Assembly (NCBI RefSeq): GCF_000485595.1
Contig: NW_014577265.1
Span: 147,662-211,661, forward strand
Reading direction: 5' to 3'
Origin: Priapulus caudatus
Taxonomy: Eukaryota > Priapulida > Priapulimorpha > Priapulimorphida > Priapulidae
DNA: 64,000 nucleotides
A program made the position numbers and the translations under genes. Each line of letters starts with the position of its first letter. Position 1 is the first letter of the stretch. This document shows, piece by piece, positions 1 to 18,602 of this stretch. The notes under the pieces were generated by a model that was given only the letters and a program-made list of their open reading frames with translations, had not been told where the DNA came from and did no database searches.

Positions 1-234
1 AGAATGAGAGACAATGAGGGAGAGCGAACGCGGCGATGGGAGGGTGCTCTTGATTCGTTTGCCCCCGAGTTTAGCCGTCTGGTGAGCGCTGTTGCTCTGC
101 GGCACTTGTTTTTTACCTAATGGTATTGTGAAAGATCCGAACTTACAAGATCGAATTCTTAATTATTACAAAATCTATAGCGCTGCTATGAGTTGCTGGT
201 ATAAAAAAACAATCTTTTTACAAATGTGTTTCAG

Positions 235-7282
<7,048 letters not shown>

Positions 7283-7977
7283 AAGCTTCTGGAATAATGA
7301 CGTAGGAAGACCAAAAGACTCGTTATATTTCCAGTATACGAGAATTAGAATTTGTGTTTGTCTGGAATATTTCCATGCATACAGCTAAAGATTATAAAAA
7401 AATCTTTTGTGAAAAAGACTGAAACACTTTCAGATGGGAAGAGCTGAAAGCCTGCAGGCTAATTACACAGGTTGCCAAAATAATTGAGAACTAGAAGGCA
7501 CTGGAATAATCCAGCGGTATGACATGGCAGCATCGCATGTGTAAGCATGATTGCATGACATGCAAGTGTTTTTACTGGGCTATCATAAAGGCCAAAACAC
7601 ATTGTAGTGGCAACGACCTACCATAGTCGGAGTGATTGGTACTAGTTGCACTGCAAGCATTAATGACTGGTGTTAGGTCAAAGAGCATCTCCCTTCACGC
7701 TGCACAATAGCAGATATTTAAAGTTTATAAAAGTCATGACTGTCGTAGAGTGTTGTGTGGCCTTATTCAGTGCCAGATGTTGTAGAATATGGTAATCAAG
7801 AGCCATAAATTATTACTAGTAACATGAAATGGTAACTGCATAAAAAATATGCGGAAATTTGATATAAATATTATTGCTGATAAGAACATTTGCATATTCA
7901 GCGCAAAAATTTATATAGTAATGTACATAAAAATATTGTTTTGTTGAGATCTAGTAAACAGCACAGTAACTATATTA
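7283..7977. other. Intergenic, no feature seen
   Basis: AT-rich DNA downstream of NKAP, including the presumed 3' UTR. No coding similarity, RNA gene or clear repeat was recognised. Confidence 0.5.
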
Positions 7978-8336
7978 TCAGGAGTAAGATAATATAGGAG
8001 GAGTATGACGCTCCAAAACACGTGAAATTCAACATTTGCTTGTCATTACAAGACCATTCTTCACAGGCTAGCCACTGTTTGAACGTGACGGCAAACGTAA
8101 ACCATCACCATAGTCAAACGCTATAAACCATGTGTGACGTCCAAAGCTATATCTCCATAACAAGAAGAGGTATGGAAACAAAGTAAAGTTTGAGTGTGCG
8201 GTGGATGCCCAACGCTAATTTAGATGTAATTTTTATCGAGTTGCACGTAATATATCATCGGTAAAATTAGGCAAGCAAATGTTGAATTTCACGTGTTTTG
8301 GAGTATCATACTCTTCCTATATTATCTTACTCCTGA
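7978..8336. mobile_element. MITE with about 60-bp TIRs, TA target
   Basis: The left end begins TCAGGAGTAAGATAATATAG. The right end is its near-perfect inverse and runs through the inverse of AACACGTGAAATTCAAC, giving about 60 bp of terminal inverted repeat with few mismatches. TA flanks both ends (7976-7977 and 8337-8338). The 359-bp element has no coding capacity. Confidence 0.75.
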
Positions 8337-8369
8337 TATTATGTTACTATTTCTACAAATTCACAGTTC

Positions 8370-8480
8370 TGTTAAATAGTAACCATTGCTCGTATTGCTG
8401 TTTGCACAGAAGTTTGTGGTTTGGTGTACACAAAAGCCAATAGCTAAGGCAACAGCAACCGGGTACAACATGTACCAGTG
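8370..8480. repeat. Dispersed repeat, second copy near 23045-23130
   Basis: The stretch with TTTGCACAGAAGTTTGTGGT recurs in diverged form near 23080, with TTTGCACTGCAGCTTGTGGT and similar flanks including AGTAACCAT/ACTAACCAT. This indicates an interspersed repeat family of unknown class. Confidence 0.5.
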
Positions 8481-8959
8481 CTATGAAAAAAACCTCAAAG
8501 TAAAGTATTGCATTATTTGGCAAAACTTTGTGATTATATTTACTGAAATCTGGAGAGCAGCACAGTAACAATATTATGTTATAGTCTGGTAGTAGAGCAT
8601 TTTGACCAGGAAAAAATTCTATGGAGGAAATTTTTTCGAGTCTAAATATTTAGCACATTTTTGCATGCTTTTGTATGGAAAAGGTAAACGAGTAAGTATT
8701 TTACGAGACTTTTGGCAAGTTCATTAACCTTTATTACAGAAAATGCAAAGTCCCACCGGGCCCCAATGGAAGATTCCAGTCCAAAATATGAACGAGCGCC
8801 AGAACGTGGCCCTGCACAATTGTCAAGCATTTTGTCATGTATTTTGTGTAAGTGTAGTAATGGCAAAAAAATAAAAATAAACATGCAGTTTACCTCTAAT
8901 TAACTATGGGAAAACAATATCTCCATTATTGTCAACATTGTTTATATCGTCAAGGATAA

Positions 8960-10990
8960 CCTCCTTGGTACTTTGACAACTCTCTCCTCTGCAGACTCCA
9001 CCGGCTGTTACACATTTCTGTCCATGTTTACGACAAGAACAACTGTTATTACCACAAGGATTTCTGACTGAAAGTTTGCAGTTACATCTGATAAACTTCA
9101 GTAAGCTTTCTTATGCTGCTGCTTCATTTAAGTCTGTGATGACTGGTGTTAGTATGGTATCAGCAAGTTTTCAACCCCATTGAATCAGATCCAGACCATT
9201 GTTTGTGAGCTTGAACCAAGGTAAGACTTGCAAGTAAACTCGCAATCTGAAAATATGCTGCTCTTTCTGTAGGTGAAAGCTTTTGTGGGTCGATTGAGGC
9301 TTTGCTTGTCGTTACCATCTCCATGTATTTAGCGTACCGTAGACTGTTCAAAGAACCATATGGTCTGCCTTTATGTAAGACAACATATAACTGGATACCA
9401 GCTTTGCGAACCTGTTCTACTATCGGTCATCAAGAAGGATATCTGCTGCAATTTTTCTGATTGTTTTATCTTCTTCAAAAGACTGGGTTTGCGATGCCCA
9501 TATGTTGCAGAAGTGGTGTCGCAACCACTCCACGCATGGACGAACGGGAGATGAGATGTTACAACCTTGTCAGATTTGTTAACAAGGTCCTGAACTTTCC
9601 ATAACTTCAAACCTTTCTTTGACCTCTTTGCTTCTGAGTGGAAGTATATATCAGCCATATTCTGGCTGCAATGGTACATCAAGAGGACAAGTTTATCCGT
9701 ATCATCTGCTACTACACTTACTTCTCTTCCTTGTCTTGCAAATTGAAGGGCACATTCCACTATCAATGTGTCAGCATCTCTAGTAATGTTGTGCAAGATC
9801 TGACCATCAGCTTCAAAGTATTGAGTCAGCAACGTGATGAACTGACGTTTGTTCTTCTCATTTGCGAGAAAGGTCTGCTGGTCATTGTGAGCCTTTGTAG
9901 ATTCACTAAGCTGAATATCTGCACACGTTTTTCCAACTCTTCGCTGGTGCTCGTGATCTTTAATTGAAGGACCCTCTTTGTACCCATCAAATACGATGCA
10001 ACAGTTGCCATAACTTGCACGCTATATATAGTTGCATCGTTATGTCTTTGTATGTCACCTTCTTTTGCTATTGATAGAAGGGTTACTTCTGCTTGGTGTG
10101 AGATGCCGCCTCGTGCGTATAGTTTGACGCTCATTGATGTTCGCTGTCGGGTGTATCACGTCACTAAATGTATCGTATCAAATGATCCGGGATCACTGAT
10201 ACCAGGTCACTAACATCACATGATGCACTGCGCACGGACGGCTCGTGATCGTATGGTTATTGTTATAGTACTTTGCGATGTGTATGTGGCTCCCAGATTC
10301 GGTGTGTTGGCATCAATGTTCTTGCTGCGGTTGCGTAAGCGACATGAGTGTATTGACGAGTAACGACCAATCTCACAGTAGAATGCGAACACGTCGTTGT
10401 AGAGTAACGGACTATAGGTTTTATTCTACTCAAAGAATCACTAATGCAGGCTAGATGACGTTTTACAGTACACTTAAGAAAACGCGACTTTCTTTTAAGA
10501 CACTTCTCTGACTCTCTATCTTTTACTGCCACGCCTTTTTCTCTTTGGTTTGGGGCGCGCTAGCGCGTCCATATTGGGTAACGGAGACGCGCGCTGTGCC
10601 CCCACGTGTTAGAATATGGGTCATGTGTCCGGAGGCCTGGCTGGCCATTGGGTTGTGCAATTCTGCATTGTAGAATTCGCTATTCTTAACCGCACTATTC
10701 TTAACGACTACTTAATGTTCTAACCTTGGGCGCCTCAAAATATCTCCCGCTGCGCGCCGCGCGTAGCCGCTGCTACACTATTTGACTCAAAAAATCTTTC
10801 AAAAACATACATAGCTTGCACCTTTTCTGCAGACGGTTGTAAAGCATTTTCGATGGCTTGTGCTAGTTGTGCTTTTACAGGTTTGCGCTTAAAATTGTCT
10901 TTAAATAGTGAAATTGGTATTGCTGTAAGCTCATAGCCAAAGTATGGAGCCATGTCTTCCTCTCTCACTCAGTACAATAGCTATCTATTG
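8960..10990 (-). pseudogene. C-terminal half of a broken gene of an uncharacterised, repetitive protein family
   Basis: Minus-strand fragments in order: 10968-10735 (EEDMAPYFGYELTAIP, SLFKDNFKRKP), then about 10010-9371 across two frames (FDGYKEGPSIKDHEHQRR; DADTLIVECALQ; VVADDTDKLVLLMYH; HAWSGCDTTSA), then 9351-9160 (SLRYAKYMEMV; DPQKLSPTERAAYF), then a Cys-rich tail at about 9080-8960 (NPCGNNSCSCRKHGQKC). The order and motifs match a family I recall as hypothetical proteins in many invertebrate genomes. The conserved acidic DADT and ADDTD segments suggest a PIN/FEN-like nuclease fold, but that is inference. Several frameshifts and stops, plus about 600 bp of unmatched DNA at 10135-10734, make it non-functional. 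Its N-terminal half appears at 20957-21650 on the same strand. Confidence 0.65.
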
Positions 10991-11670
10991 CGAAATCTCG
11001 AATTTCGCCTGTGCCGGTTCTATCATCGACGTTCCGTTATATGCTCTTTGATTGATGCTGAAAACACTCCACATATATATCACTCGTGGTTTTATTATAC
11101 AACGCTCCATACAGCTCCATACATACGGTGACTGCTCGCTAGTCCGACGGCCCAATAGTCCGAAAGCCCACTAGTCCGAAAACCCACTAGTCCGAAAGCC
11201 CACTAGTCCGAAAACCCACAGGGGATGGGGTATCGATCTATAGTCTTAATGTTTAATTATTTATTTATTTTTTAATTATTTAATTTTAATTTTAATTTTT
11301 AATTTTAATTGTATTTATTTTGTAATTGAAATTTTGGGGGGGATGTAGGGGGAGGTGTGTGTGGAGGGGGAGCTAGGTGTGTGGATGCGTGCAAAATTCT
11401 AGACTACGATAAAACCTTGTTATACCGCCCCTTGTTATACCGCCCCTCGTAATACCGCCAACCTCACTTGGCACCCGCACAACCCTCACACGCGATATTA
11501 CGGAAAACTATATACACATTAAATGATACACATAATATAATTATAACACGTTACACAGAAATGTTTAGGAACTGTTACAGCACAACAGCCGCTGTGGTCC
11601 TCCTTAGTTCCTCGACTTCTTCTTCTTCTCCCGCTTCCTCTTCGGCTTGTCCTTCTTCTTCTTCCGCTTC

Positions 11671-11850
11671 TTCTCCTGCTGGGCACCTCTCCTCGTCGTC
11701 GGCTTCTTCTCCTGCTGGGTACTTCTCCTCGTCGTCGGCTTCTTCTCCTGCTGGGCACCTCTCCTCGTCGTCGGCTTCTTCTCCTGCTGGGTACTTCTCC
11801 TCGTCGTCGGCTTCTTCTCCTGCTGGGTACTTCTCCTCGTCGTCGGCTTC
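11671..11850. repeat. 36-bp minisatellite, five copies
   Basis: Units start at 11671, 11707, 11743, 11779 and 11815 (TTCTCCTGCTGGG core). The period is a multiple of three, so several frames on both strands stay open, giving Ser/Pro-rich or Lys/Arg-rich translations. Openness in so many frames is a consequence of the repeat and is not evidence of a protein. Confidence 0.9.
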
Positions 11851-12506
11851 TTCTTCTTCCTCCTATTCTCCCGCCACACGTGTTTCTCAAACACAAACTC
11901 CGGCCCCTTTTCCGGCCGCACGTGTCTCTCTCGGACTCCACTCAACCGGTTCGTCTCAAATTGTCACTTCACTCGACGTCTCCTTACACGTCTACCTTAG
12001 ACACAATCTCTACACGTCTATATCAGACCAATACTTCACACGTCTATCTCAGACACAAACTGTACCCGTCTATAACAGACCCAACTTCCACACGTCTATT
12101 CCAGACAAAAACTCCAGGCCGTCTGACCTCTCCCGCACGTCTCACACTCGCCAGCTATCGCGCGTATGAATCACCTAGGACTTAATCTAGGTCACGCCGC
12201 GTGTCTAAACTCTGTCACTTGTGACACCAGGAAAATGCCAATGTACAGATCGTTTGGATCTGTTTGTACGTAATTTAGCCTCGTAATACCGCCCCTTGTC
12301 AACTGCCAACCGCCAGCATTATGGCTATGTACAATCCTATATAAACGCATTGAAAATACACTCATTATACTGCTTATACAGCAGTAGTATTTAGCGGTAT
12401 ACTAGTAGTAGCGGTTGAGATTCTGCCCCATCATCACTTGATGCTCGGGCGTCAATTCAGACTGTATAGACCCTTCTTAAATATTTTCATGACCTGGGGT
12501 CTGTGA

Positions 12507-12690
12507 GGCCCACAAATGTAAAAATCAACCACAAATGTAAAGATAACCACAAATGTCATAACATGTCAACCACAAATGTAAAAATAACCACAAATGTCAT
12601 AACATGTCAACCACAAATGTAAAAATAACCACAAATGTCATAACATGTGAACCACAAATGTAAAAATTTTGTTTAACCACAAATGTAAAA
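12507..12690. repeat. 41-bp tandem repeat (ACCACAAATGT units)
   Basis: Alternating ACCACAAATGTCATAACATG and ACCACAAATGTAAAAATA half-units recur with a period of about 41 bp, roughly four copies, within the pogo-like element. Confidence 0.85.
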
Positions 12691-12723
12691 ACTTTGTTTC
12701 ATTGTAAAATAAGTTATTATCAG

Positions 12724-12895
12724 ATGTATGTATGTGTGTGTGTGTGTGTGGGCACGCGCGCGTGTGTGTGTGTGTGTGCGCGCGCGCGTGTGTAGTGTGT
12801 GGTGTTGTGTGTGTGCGTGGTGTGTGCGTGCGAAGCGTGCATTGTGTGCGTGCATGCATCGTGTGTACGTGCGCGCGTGCGTGTGTACGCAGAAA
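12724..12895. repeat. GT/GC-rich microsatellite
   Basis: Imperfect (GT)n with GCGC interruptions. Open frames across it, such as Cys/Val repeats on + and His/Thr repeats on -, are simple-repeat translations. Confidence 0.9.
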
Positions 12896-15114
12896 AGTTC
12901 GACAGTAAGCACCCCTGCGACTGTCAGCGACGGGTTCGACTGGAAATTGTCAGATCGCCATGCCGCAGTCGGCGAGCGAGTCGTACAAGTTCTACTCAAT
13001 GCGTTTATATAGGATCTGTACTAGCTCAGTATGGCGCGGCGATAAGTAGGATGGCGGTTATTATCGAGGGCGGTATAACGAGGTCTTACCGTATTCTACA
13101 ATTTGCCACACATACCACACACAGCCCCCCACACACACCTCGCCCTACATCCTCCTAAAAATTAAAGATTAAAATTCATTAAAATTAATTAATTATTAAG
13201 TTAAACATTAGGTATATGATCGGTTACCCCATCCCCTGTGGGTTTTCGGACTAGCGGGTTTTCGACTGTGGGCTTTCGTACTAGTGGGCTTTCGGACTAT
13301 TGGGCCGTCGGACTAGCGAGCTGTAACCAATTTAGTGTCTCCTCTATTTTAATTATACTGTCAGCAACTTATCATATGTCAATTTGTTATTGCCTAGCAC
13401 TTTTCTAAGACATCGTTTGACAATGCCTACCATCCTCTCAAAAAATTCACCCTACCAGGGTGCTCTCTCTAAATTAAACTGCCACGTAATTCTTCTTTCT
13501 TCCAAATCAGTTTGCACCCGTGGATGCGCATAAAGCTCCCTTAGCGCCTTATCTGCAGCCTGAAATGTTTTCCCATTATCTGACACTATTAAGCTTGGTG
13601 TCCCCTTCCTTGCTGAGAACTTGCGCAAACTTCGAATGAAAGCTTTTGTTGTCAAATATTTTACTAAGTCTAAGTAGATTGCTCTTGTTACACAACACGA
13701 ATACAATACTATGTACATCTTTTCCATGTTCCCCATCTTTCCTTTTATAAAAAGAGGTCCCGCAAAATCCACCCCTACTTTAGAAACTGCGGTGGCTTAC
13801 TCGACACTCAGGCATTGGTGCCATTGGTGGTGTAGTACAGGCTTTTTCCTCTAACCTTTTACATGTCATGCATTTCCCCACAACTCTCTTTACAATTTGT
13901 CGGGCCTTTGGTACCCAACATTTTGATGTTACCTCTGCTAATGTTGCTCTTACACCACTATGATGCACTCTCTTGTGACAGTCTCTAATAAACAGTTCAG
14001 TTACCTTGTGAGTATTCGGTAAAATAATTGGGCATCTCACTTCAAGTTCCATATTTGAGTTGCCTAACCTACCCTTGCAGTGCAAGATTCCTCCTTCCTC
14101 TACCTAACTAACATGTAAAGACCTAACCTTCTTACATGTTGCTTAAATTCACTCTGTTTCCTCAAGTCTGCCTGTGCTGACTTGAACCACTCTTTCTCGG
14201 CCTCTAACAATTCTATAACTTTTAACCTTCCTGTCTGCCTTACATCACTGTCATTCCGTGTCTTTATATTGAATATAAAGCGTCTGACCCAGGGTATCAC
14301 TCTGTATAGCCTTTCTAGATTACTGTATCTGTCTAGGTCTATCACTGCGGCAATATCTTGTGGTTTATCTATTTCAACCACCATTGTTACAGACTGTTTT
14401 TCTTCTTCAGCTACTTACGGTTTTTCCCCCACCTCTCACTAGCCATCCCGATTGTGGCCCTATCGGACCCCTGCCGCCATGATTTACTCTCTTTTAAGGT
14501 GTCTTCCAATGCCCCTCGAGAGCCTATGTCTGCCGGGTTTTCCTCTCCTTGACAGTACCACGAATCCTTGTGGTTTGTAAGTCTTAGAAATTTGTTGACT
14601 ATGCTGTGCAAACTGCTTCCACTCTCCCGGTTCTGTAACCAGAACAGAACAGTTACACTATATACCCAAACCCGTGTCTGATAAATTTCCACCTGCGACT
14701 GAAGTGCTTCCTTCGCTGCTTTCATAAGCTGGGCTAGTATTCTAGCTCCCATCACTTCCAATCTTGGAATACTCTGGGCCTTCAGTGGAGCTACACGGGT
14801 CTTTGAGGTTAACAATCTCGCATGGACGCGGTAAACAAAATAGATCACTGCACAGTATGCTTTCTTACTAGCATCTCTGAAGCCATGCAAGCTACAATCA
14901 AATAGCCTCTTTGACTCTGACCCGTGTACGCACCTACTGATCATAATCACCTTCGTTTTGCGAAAGTCTTCTATTCACCCTTCCCATTTCTTCCTTAGCT
15001 CACCGATGATCTCTTCATCCCAATCTAATTTCTCTCTACTCAATTCTTGAAAAAGCATCTTATTCTTACAATTACTGGGCTAACCATTCCTAGTGGGTCA
15101 AAGACCTTTGCTAC

Positions 15115-15320
15115 TGTCGTGCTTTTTGTTTGTTTCTTTGCGTCTCTTGGTACACGAATAACCAGTTATAATTTAAAGAGATAAGTTTTATTCACAATCA
15201 GAGCATTATGGCGGCAACTGGCGCTGCCGGGCCATCCGTACAAATAGAAAATGAACCAATAAGAAATCACTATTGCGTATGACGCAATCAAGGTATTAGT
15301 ATTATACTGATAATATGACA
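15115..15320 (-). repeat. 3' LTR of the nested Gypsy element
   Basis: 206 bp, TGTCGTGC to ATATGACA, with target duplication GCTAC on its left. A near copy lies at 19126-19332. Confidence 0.92.
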
Positions 15321-15401
15321 TCTCCTTTGTTTCATAAAAAGATGAACAGATTCTATACATTTGAAATGTACAAGATATGATGTGCAATCACATCAGCACA
15401 G

Positions 15402-15884
15402 TTACAAGTCCAAACGCTGTGGGGGTTTGATTGTCTTGGCTGAACGACGCAGGCCCGATTCTACAGCAACTGGTGTGGGCACATCGGGGGCGCCGGGGGT
15501 ATCGTAGCTGTCGTCGGGTGCGGGGACGGTTGACGTGTCATCCGGTTCATGACGGTGGAAGGTCTCGCCAGTCTTCCTGATGTGGTGGCGATTTTGCCTG
15601 AATGTTCTGCCGGTGGTGTGGACAATGTATGACCGCGGGTTACGGTCGGCAGCAGCCACTATGGCTGGTTGCCAGCGCTTGATGATGGGGTCACCCACTC
15701 TTACGCTCTCCTCTGTGCGTAGCTCTGGGAGCGTGTGGGGGTAGCGGCGGTCGTGGAACCTCTGTACGTCCTGGCGAAGCTGTAGGGTTTCGTTGATACG
15801 CCCATCGCTGTGTACCGGAATCGTGGGAAGATTTGCGCTGTATCGGCGGTTGTTGAGCAACCCACAGGTGTTGTTCTGAGGCAC
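15402..15884 (-). CDS. Gypsy integrase C-terminal tail
   Basis: The frame reads NNRRYSANLPTIP, QDVQRFHDRRYPHTLPEL, VGDPIIKRWQPAIV and RRSAKTIKPPQRLDL. This is the SH3-like/GPY-F type tail that ends K02A2.6-like Gypsy polyproteins just before the 3' LTR. Confidence 0.75.
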   Translation of the reverse strand: MPQNNTCGLLNNRRYSANLPTIPVHSDGRINETLQLRQDVQRFHDRRYPHTLPELRTEESVRVGDPIIKRWQPAIVAAADRNPRSYIVHTTGRTFRQNRHHIRKTGETFHRHEPDDTSTVPAPDDSYDTPGAPDVPTPVAVESGLRRSAKTIKPPQRLDL

Positions 15885-17194
15885 AGCATGGCGAGATGAG
15901 GGTCGTTCCCACTCTCTCTCGCCTTCGTGAAAACGTTCTTCACCGTCTGGACAGTGCGCTCAATAAATCCATTGGATGAAGGGAAGTGCGGTGAACTGGT
16001 TTTGTGGATAAACCCGTACTGCTGGGCAAACGTGGTGAATTCTGCCGCCGTGTACTGAGGACCGTTGTCTGTCAGCAGCTCCTCGGGCACACCGTGCTCG
16101 TCAAAGATTGCCTTCAGGTGGTTGATGACCGAGCGAGATGTTGTAGAGTGTAGGCGGCGGACGACTGGAAACTTGCTGAACATGTCAGCCACCAATAAAT
16201 AGTCCTTCTGTTCCCAGTGGAACATGTCAGAGGCAAGCGTATGCCATGCGTATGGTGGTACATCATGCGGATGTAACGACTCAGCTTTGTTGGCGGGCTG
16301 ATGCGCTTGACACGTACTGCAACTAGCTACAAGTCCGTCGATGTCGCGATTTATCCCGTGCCAAAATACTGCATTACGTGCGCGTAGTTTACACTTCTCG
16401 CTACCACTGTGTGCGTAGTGTATCTGTTCTAGTAGTGCAGGTCTCAGGCTTTGCGGTATCAGGATACGTAGCCCTTTCATAATGATGCCATCATGAACAG
16501 CAAGCTCGTCCCTGTAGTTCCAGTAGCCATGGAGACGAGGCGGGCAGGCTGCGCGTTTGTCTGGCCATCCGCACACAATGAGATCGCAGAGTTGGGATAG
16601 CTCTGTGTCTAGCAGTGTTTCGCGTTTGATGTCCTGCAGGCGCTGCGGAGATGCAGAGAGTTGACTGTGAAGTTCGTGGACAGTGATATCCATGCCACTG
16701 ATAGCGTCACCTCTGCATGGGTTAACGCGTGATAGTGCATCCGCGAGTGGAATGTCTCGGCCTGGCTTGTAAGTAATGTCGACATCATATGCCTTGACAC
16801 GTAGCATCATGCGTGCTAGCCGTGGCGGTATGTTGACCATGCTCTTCTTTGCGATGCTGACCAGAGGCTTGTGGTCAGTGTGTATGATCACGTGACGGCC
16901 AAACGCATAATGATGAAAACGCTCTAAACCAAAGACGATGGCTAGTGACTCACGCTCAATGTTACTGTACCGCTGCTCAGTGTCTGTGAGTGATTTGCTG
17001 GCGAACGCAATTACACCCTTGTCCTGTATGAGGGCTGCTCCCAGGCCACGGAGAGAGGCGTCGACCTGTAGCGTCAGTGGCTTACGTTCGTCATAGAACT
17101 GCAGATTCGTGGCGGCTGTGATTTCTCGTTTCACTTCGCCAAACGCTTTCTCATGTTGTGGCTGCCATATATACTCACTAGATTGTTTACACAA
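15701..17194 (-). CDS. Gypsy RNase H and integrase
   Basis: The 497-residue frame holds RNase H (LQVDASLRGLGAALIQ, KSLTDTEQRYSNIERESLAI, HTDHKPLV) and then the integrase zinc-binding region (HSGSEKCKLRARN, CSTCQAHQ). The DDE core follows (SDMFHWEQKDYLLVADMFSKF, LTDNGPQYTAAEF, SSPHFPSSNGFIERTVQ), so all three catalytic acidic positions are seen. Another frameshift near 15870 moves the C-terminal tail to the 15884-15402 frame. Confidence 0.88.
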   Translation of the reverse strand: MCKQSSEYIWQPQHEKAFGEVKREITAATNLQFYDERKPLTLQVDASLRGLGAALIQDKGVIAFASKSLTDTEQRYSNIERESLAIVFGLERFHHYAFGRHVIIHTDHKPLVSIAKKSMVNIPPRLARMMLRVKAYDVDITYKPGRDIPLADALSRVNPCRGDAISGMDITVHELHSQLSASPQRLQDIKRETLLDTELSQLCDLIVCGWPDKRAACPPRLHGYWNYRDELAVHDGIIMKGLRILIPQSLRPALLEQIHYAHSGSEKCKLRARNAVFWHGINRDIDGLVASCSTCQAHQPANKAESLHPHDVPPYAWHTLASDMFHWEQKDYLLVADMFSKFPVVRRLHSTTSRSVINHLKAIFDEHGVPEELLTDNGPQYTAAEFTTFAQQYGFIHKTSSPHFPSSNGFIERTVQTVKNVFTKARESGNDPHLAMLCLRTTPVGCSTTADTAQIFPRFRYTAMGVSTKPYSFARTYRGSTTAATPTRSQSYAQRRA

Positions 17195-17874
17195 ATCGCG
17201 CAGGGGGCGGATATAGTGGCTAGTCTGGGTGTAAACTGGCTGAGATACATGGCTATGCCTAGAAATGTCTGCATCTGCTTGACGTCCGTCGGGCTTGTCA
17301 TGGCGCTGATTGCGGCTACTTCGGCAGGGTCAGGCTGCAGTCCATTTGCACCGAGGATGTGGCCAAAGAACGGTATTCTCCGTGCGCAAATCACCATTTT
17401 CTTCCGGTTAAACTTTACTCCGGACTCACGTGCGCGTTGTAGAGCGGCGTGTAGGGCATCGTCGTGATCCTTACCGCTTTCATCGAAGCCGTATACGATG
17501 AGGTCGTCAGCGATTCCGGTGACGCCTTTGATGTCGCCGAATGTAGCGTCGATCTGGCGTTGAAACACGTCTTGGGCGTCTTTAAGGCCAAAACATAGAC
17601 GTCTGTACCTATACCTGCCGTAGACCGTGTTAAATGTGGTGAGATATGATGACTCATCATCGAGCGGCACCGAGTGATATGCTTTCGTGGCATCGAGTAT
17701 AGAAAACCATCTTGCACCGGCCAGCTTGGGTAATATGTCCTCTAGCGTCGGTGTGTAGTGATGTGGTCGTTTGATGGCTTCATTCAGGTCCTTGGGGTCC
17801 AAACAGATTCGTAATGTCCCGTCGGGTTTTGTCACGCACACGATAGAATTAACCCAGTCTGTCGGGCGCTCCAC
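17131..17874 (-). CDS. Gypsy reverse transcriptase (part of frameshifted pol)
   Basis: The RT palm is clear: TLRICLDPKDLNEAIKRPHH, FSILDATKAYHSVPLD, YRRLCFGLKDAQDVFQ, and the catalytic box as GIADDLIVYG (ADD in the YXDD position, as in many Gypsy elements). FFGHILGANGLQPDP and MQTFLGIAMYLSQF follow. The frame ends at a single-base deletion in a C-run near 17195; in the shifted frame it continues LRDLCKQSSEYIW into RNase H. Confidence 0.85.
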   Translation of the reverse strand: MERPTDWVNSIVCVTKPDGTLRICLDPKDLNEAIKRPHHYTPTLEDILPKLAGARWFSILDATKAYHSVPLDDESSYLTTFNTVYGRYRYRRLCFGLKDAQDVFQRQIDATFGDIKGVTGIADDLIVYGFDESGKDHDDALHAALQRARESGVKFNRKKMVICARRIPFFGHILGANGLQPDPAEVAAISAMTSPTDVKQMQTFLGIAMYLSQFTPRLATISAPCAICVNNLVSIYGSHNMRKRLAK

Positions 17875-18535
17875 TTTTGGCGATGATGCCTTGCTCCACC
17901 AGGCTGTAGAGTTCTGCCTTGAGCTGTGCGCGTAGCAATATGGGTACTCGTCTGGGTGAGTGTACTACTGGTTGTGCGGACGGGTCCAGTGTGATGTGAT
18001 GTGGCTGCGTGAAGCATCCGATGCCTTCAAAGCAATCACTGTACTGGATCAGGGTGTTCTCTCGAGCGACCGGGTCACCTCGTGGCTTTGTTGCCTCTGA
18101 TGACGTCACAGTGTTGGAGTGCACATCATCTGCTGGCGTGCTTGTAGCGTCAGCAATGTTTATGTTATAGTGTAATGTCACTAACTTCAGCGCTCTGCAC
18201 GCAGGCAGGCCTACTATAGCGGGACAGTCATCTTTGCTCACGTGGAATGTACAGCATTCACTCTGCTCCCGGTGTGTTAATGTGAGAGAGCATGTACCAT
18301 AGTGCTCAACTGTATGTCCACCAAACGCGATCAGCTTGGTTTGGGTTGCCTTGCCACAGTTGCCGCACGTCTGTGACGGTGAGCTTGGCGGTCGCGCGTA
18401 CTGCTTCTTGGCGCCAGTCGGTCTCGGCGTGCGTGCCTTGCTGCTTGGAGCGGTGTGAAGGGCATGTACTGTGTGAACGCCGTGTATGTCATCTAGCTGT
18501 CGTGACGTTGCCTCGTAGAGCTGAGCGGTTTTCAA
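17849..18535 (-). pseudogene. Gypsy Gag-Pro and start of RT (frameshifted)
   Basis: The 228-residue frame contains CGNCGK near residue 60 and a protease-like region with VEHYGTC and CPAIVGLPACRAL. It then has the pre-RT segment with HHITLDPSAQPVVHSPRRVP and LVEQGIIAK, where an extra A shifts the frame. The neighbouring frame picks up exactly at ERPTDWVNSIVCVTKPDGTL, so the lesion is a single-base insertion near 17870. Confidence 0.75.
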
Positions 18536-18602
18536 GGCATCTGCTATCGTTGTTGTCTCACCCGTTTCTAATAATTTCGACTGGACACGTCTTGAATGTG
18601 CT

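Larger units (their letters stand above)
11402..13096. mobile_element. Nested pogo-like TIR element, TA target
   Basis: Inside the long-TIR element, the left end GACTACGATAAAACCTTGTT and the right end (the inverse of GAATACGGTAAGACCTCGTT) share the following TATACCGCCC. Both are flanked by TA (11400-11401 and 13097-13098). The ACCTCGTTATA-type terminus resembles pogo/Tigger-class Tc1-mariner elements; that class call is inference. The interior holds a 36-bp Ser-rich minisatellite, a 41-bp repeat and GT microsatellites, but no recognisable transposase. Confidence 0.55.
11134..13321. mobile_element. Long-TIR element with tandem CTAGTCCGAAAGCCC units
   Basis: The first and last 36 bases are perfect inverted copies beginning GCTCGCTAGTCCG. 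Both arms consist of short tandem units (CTAGTCCGAAAGCCCA-like, about 17 bp) followed by CCCACAGGGGATGGGGTA and a G-rich tract, so the inverted arms run for roughly 200 bp or more. The element ends exactly where the BEL/Pao integrase reading frame stops (13322), so it most likely inserted into it. No clear target-site duplication was found, and no transposase is recognisable inside. Confidence 0.65.

Noticed and set aside
11468-12185. 233-residue Ser/Pro repeat protein and an opposing Lys/Arg repeat protein
   Set aside because: A 36-bp minisatellite keeps several frames on both strands open; no conserved domain, start context or neighbour supports one of them.
12507-12690. CRISPR-like direct repeats
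   Set aside because: Tandem 41-bp units without unique spacers in an animal genome; a minisatellite.
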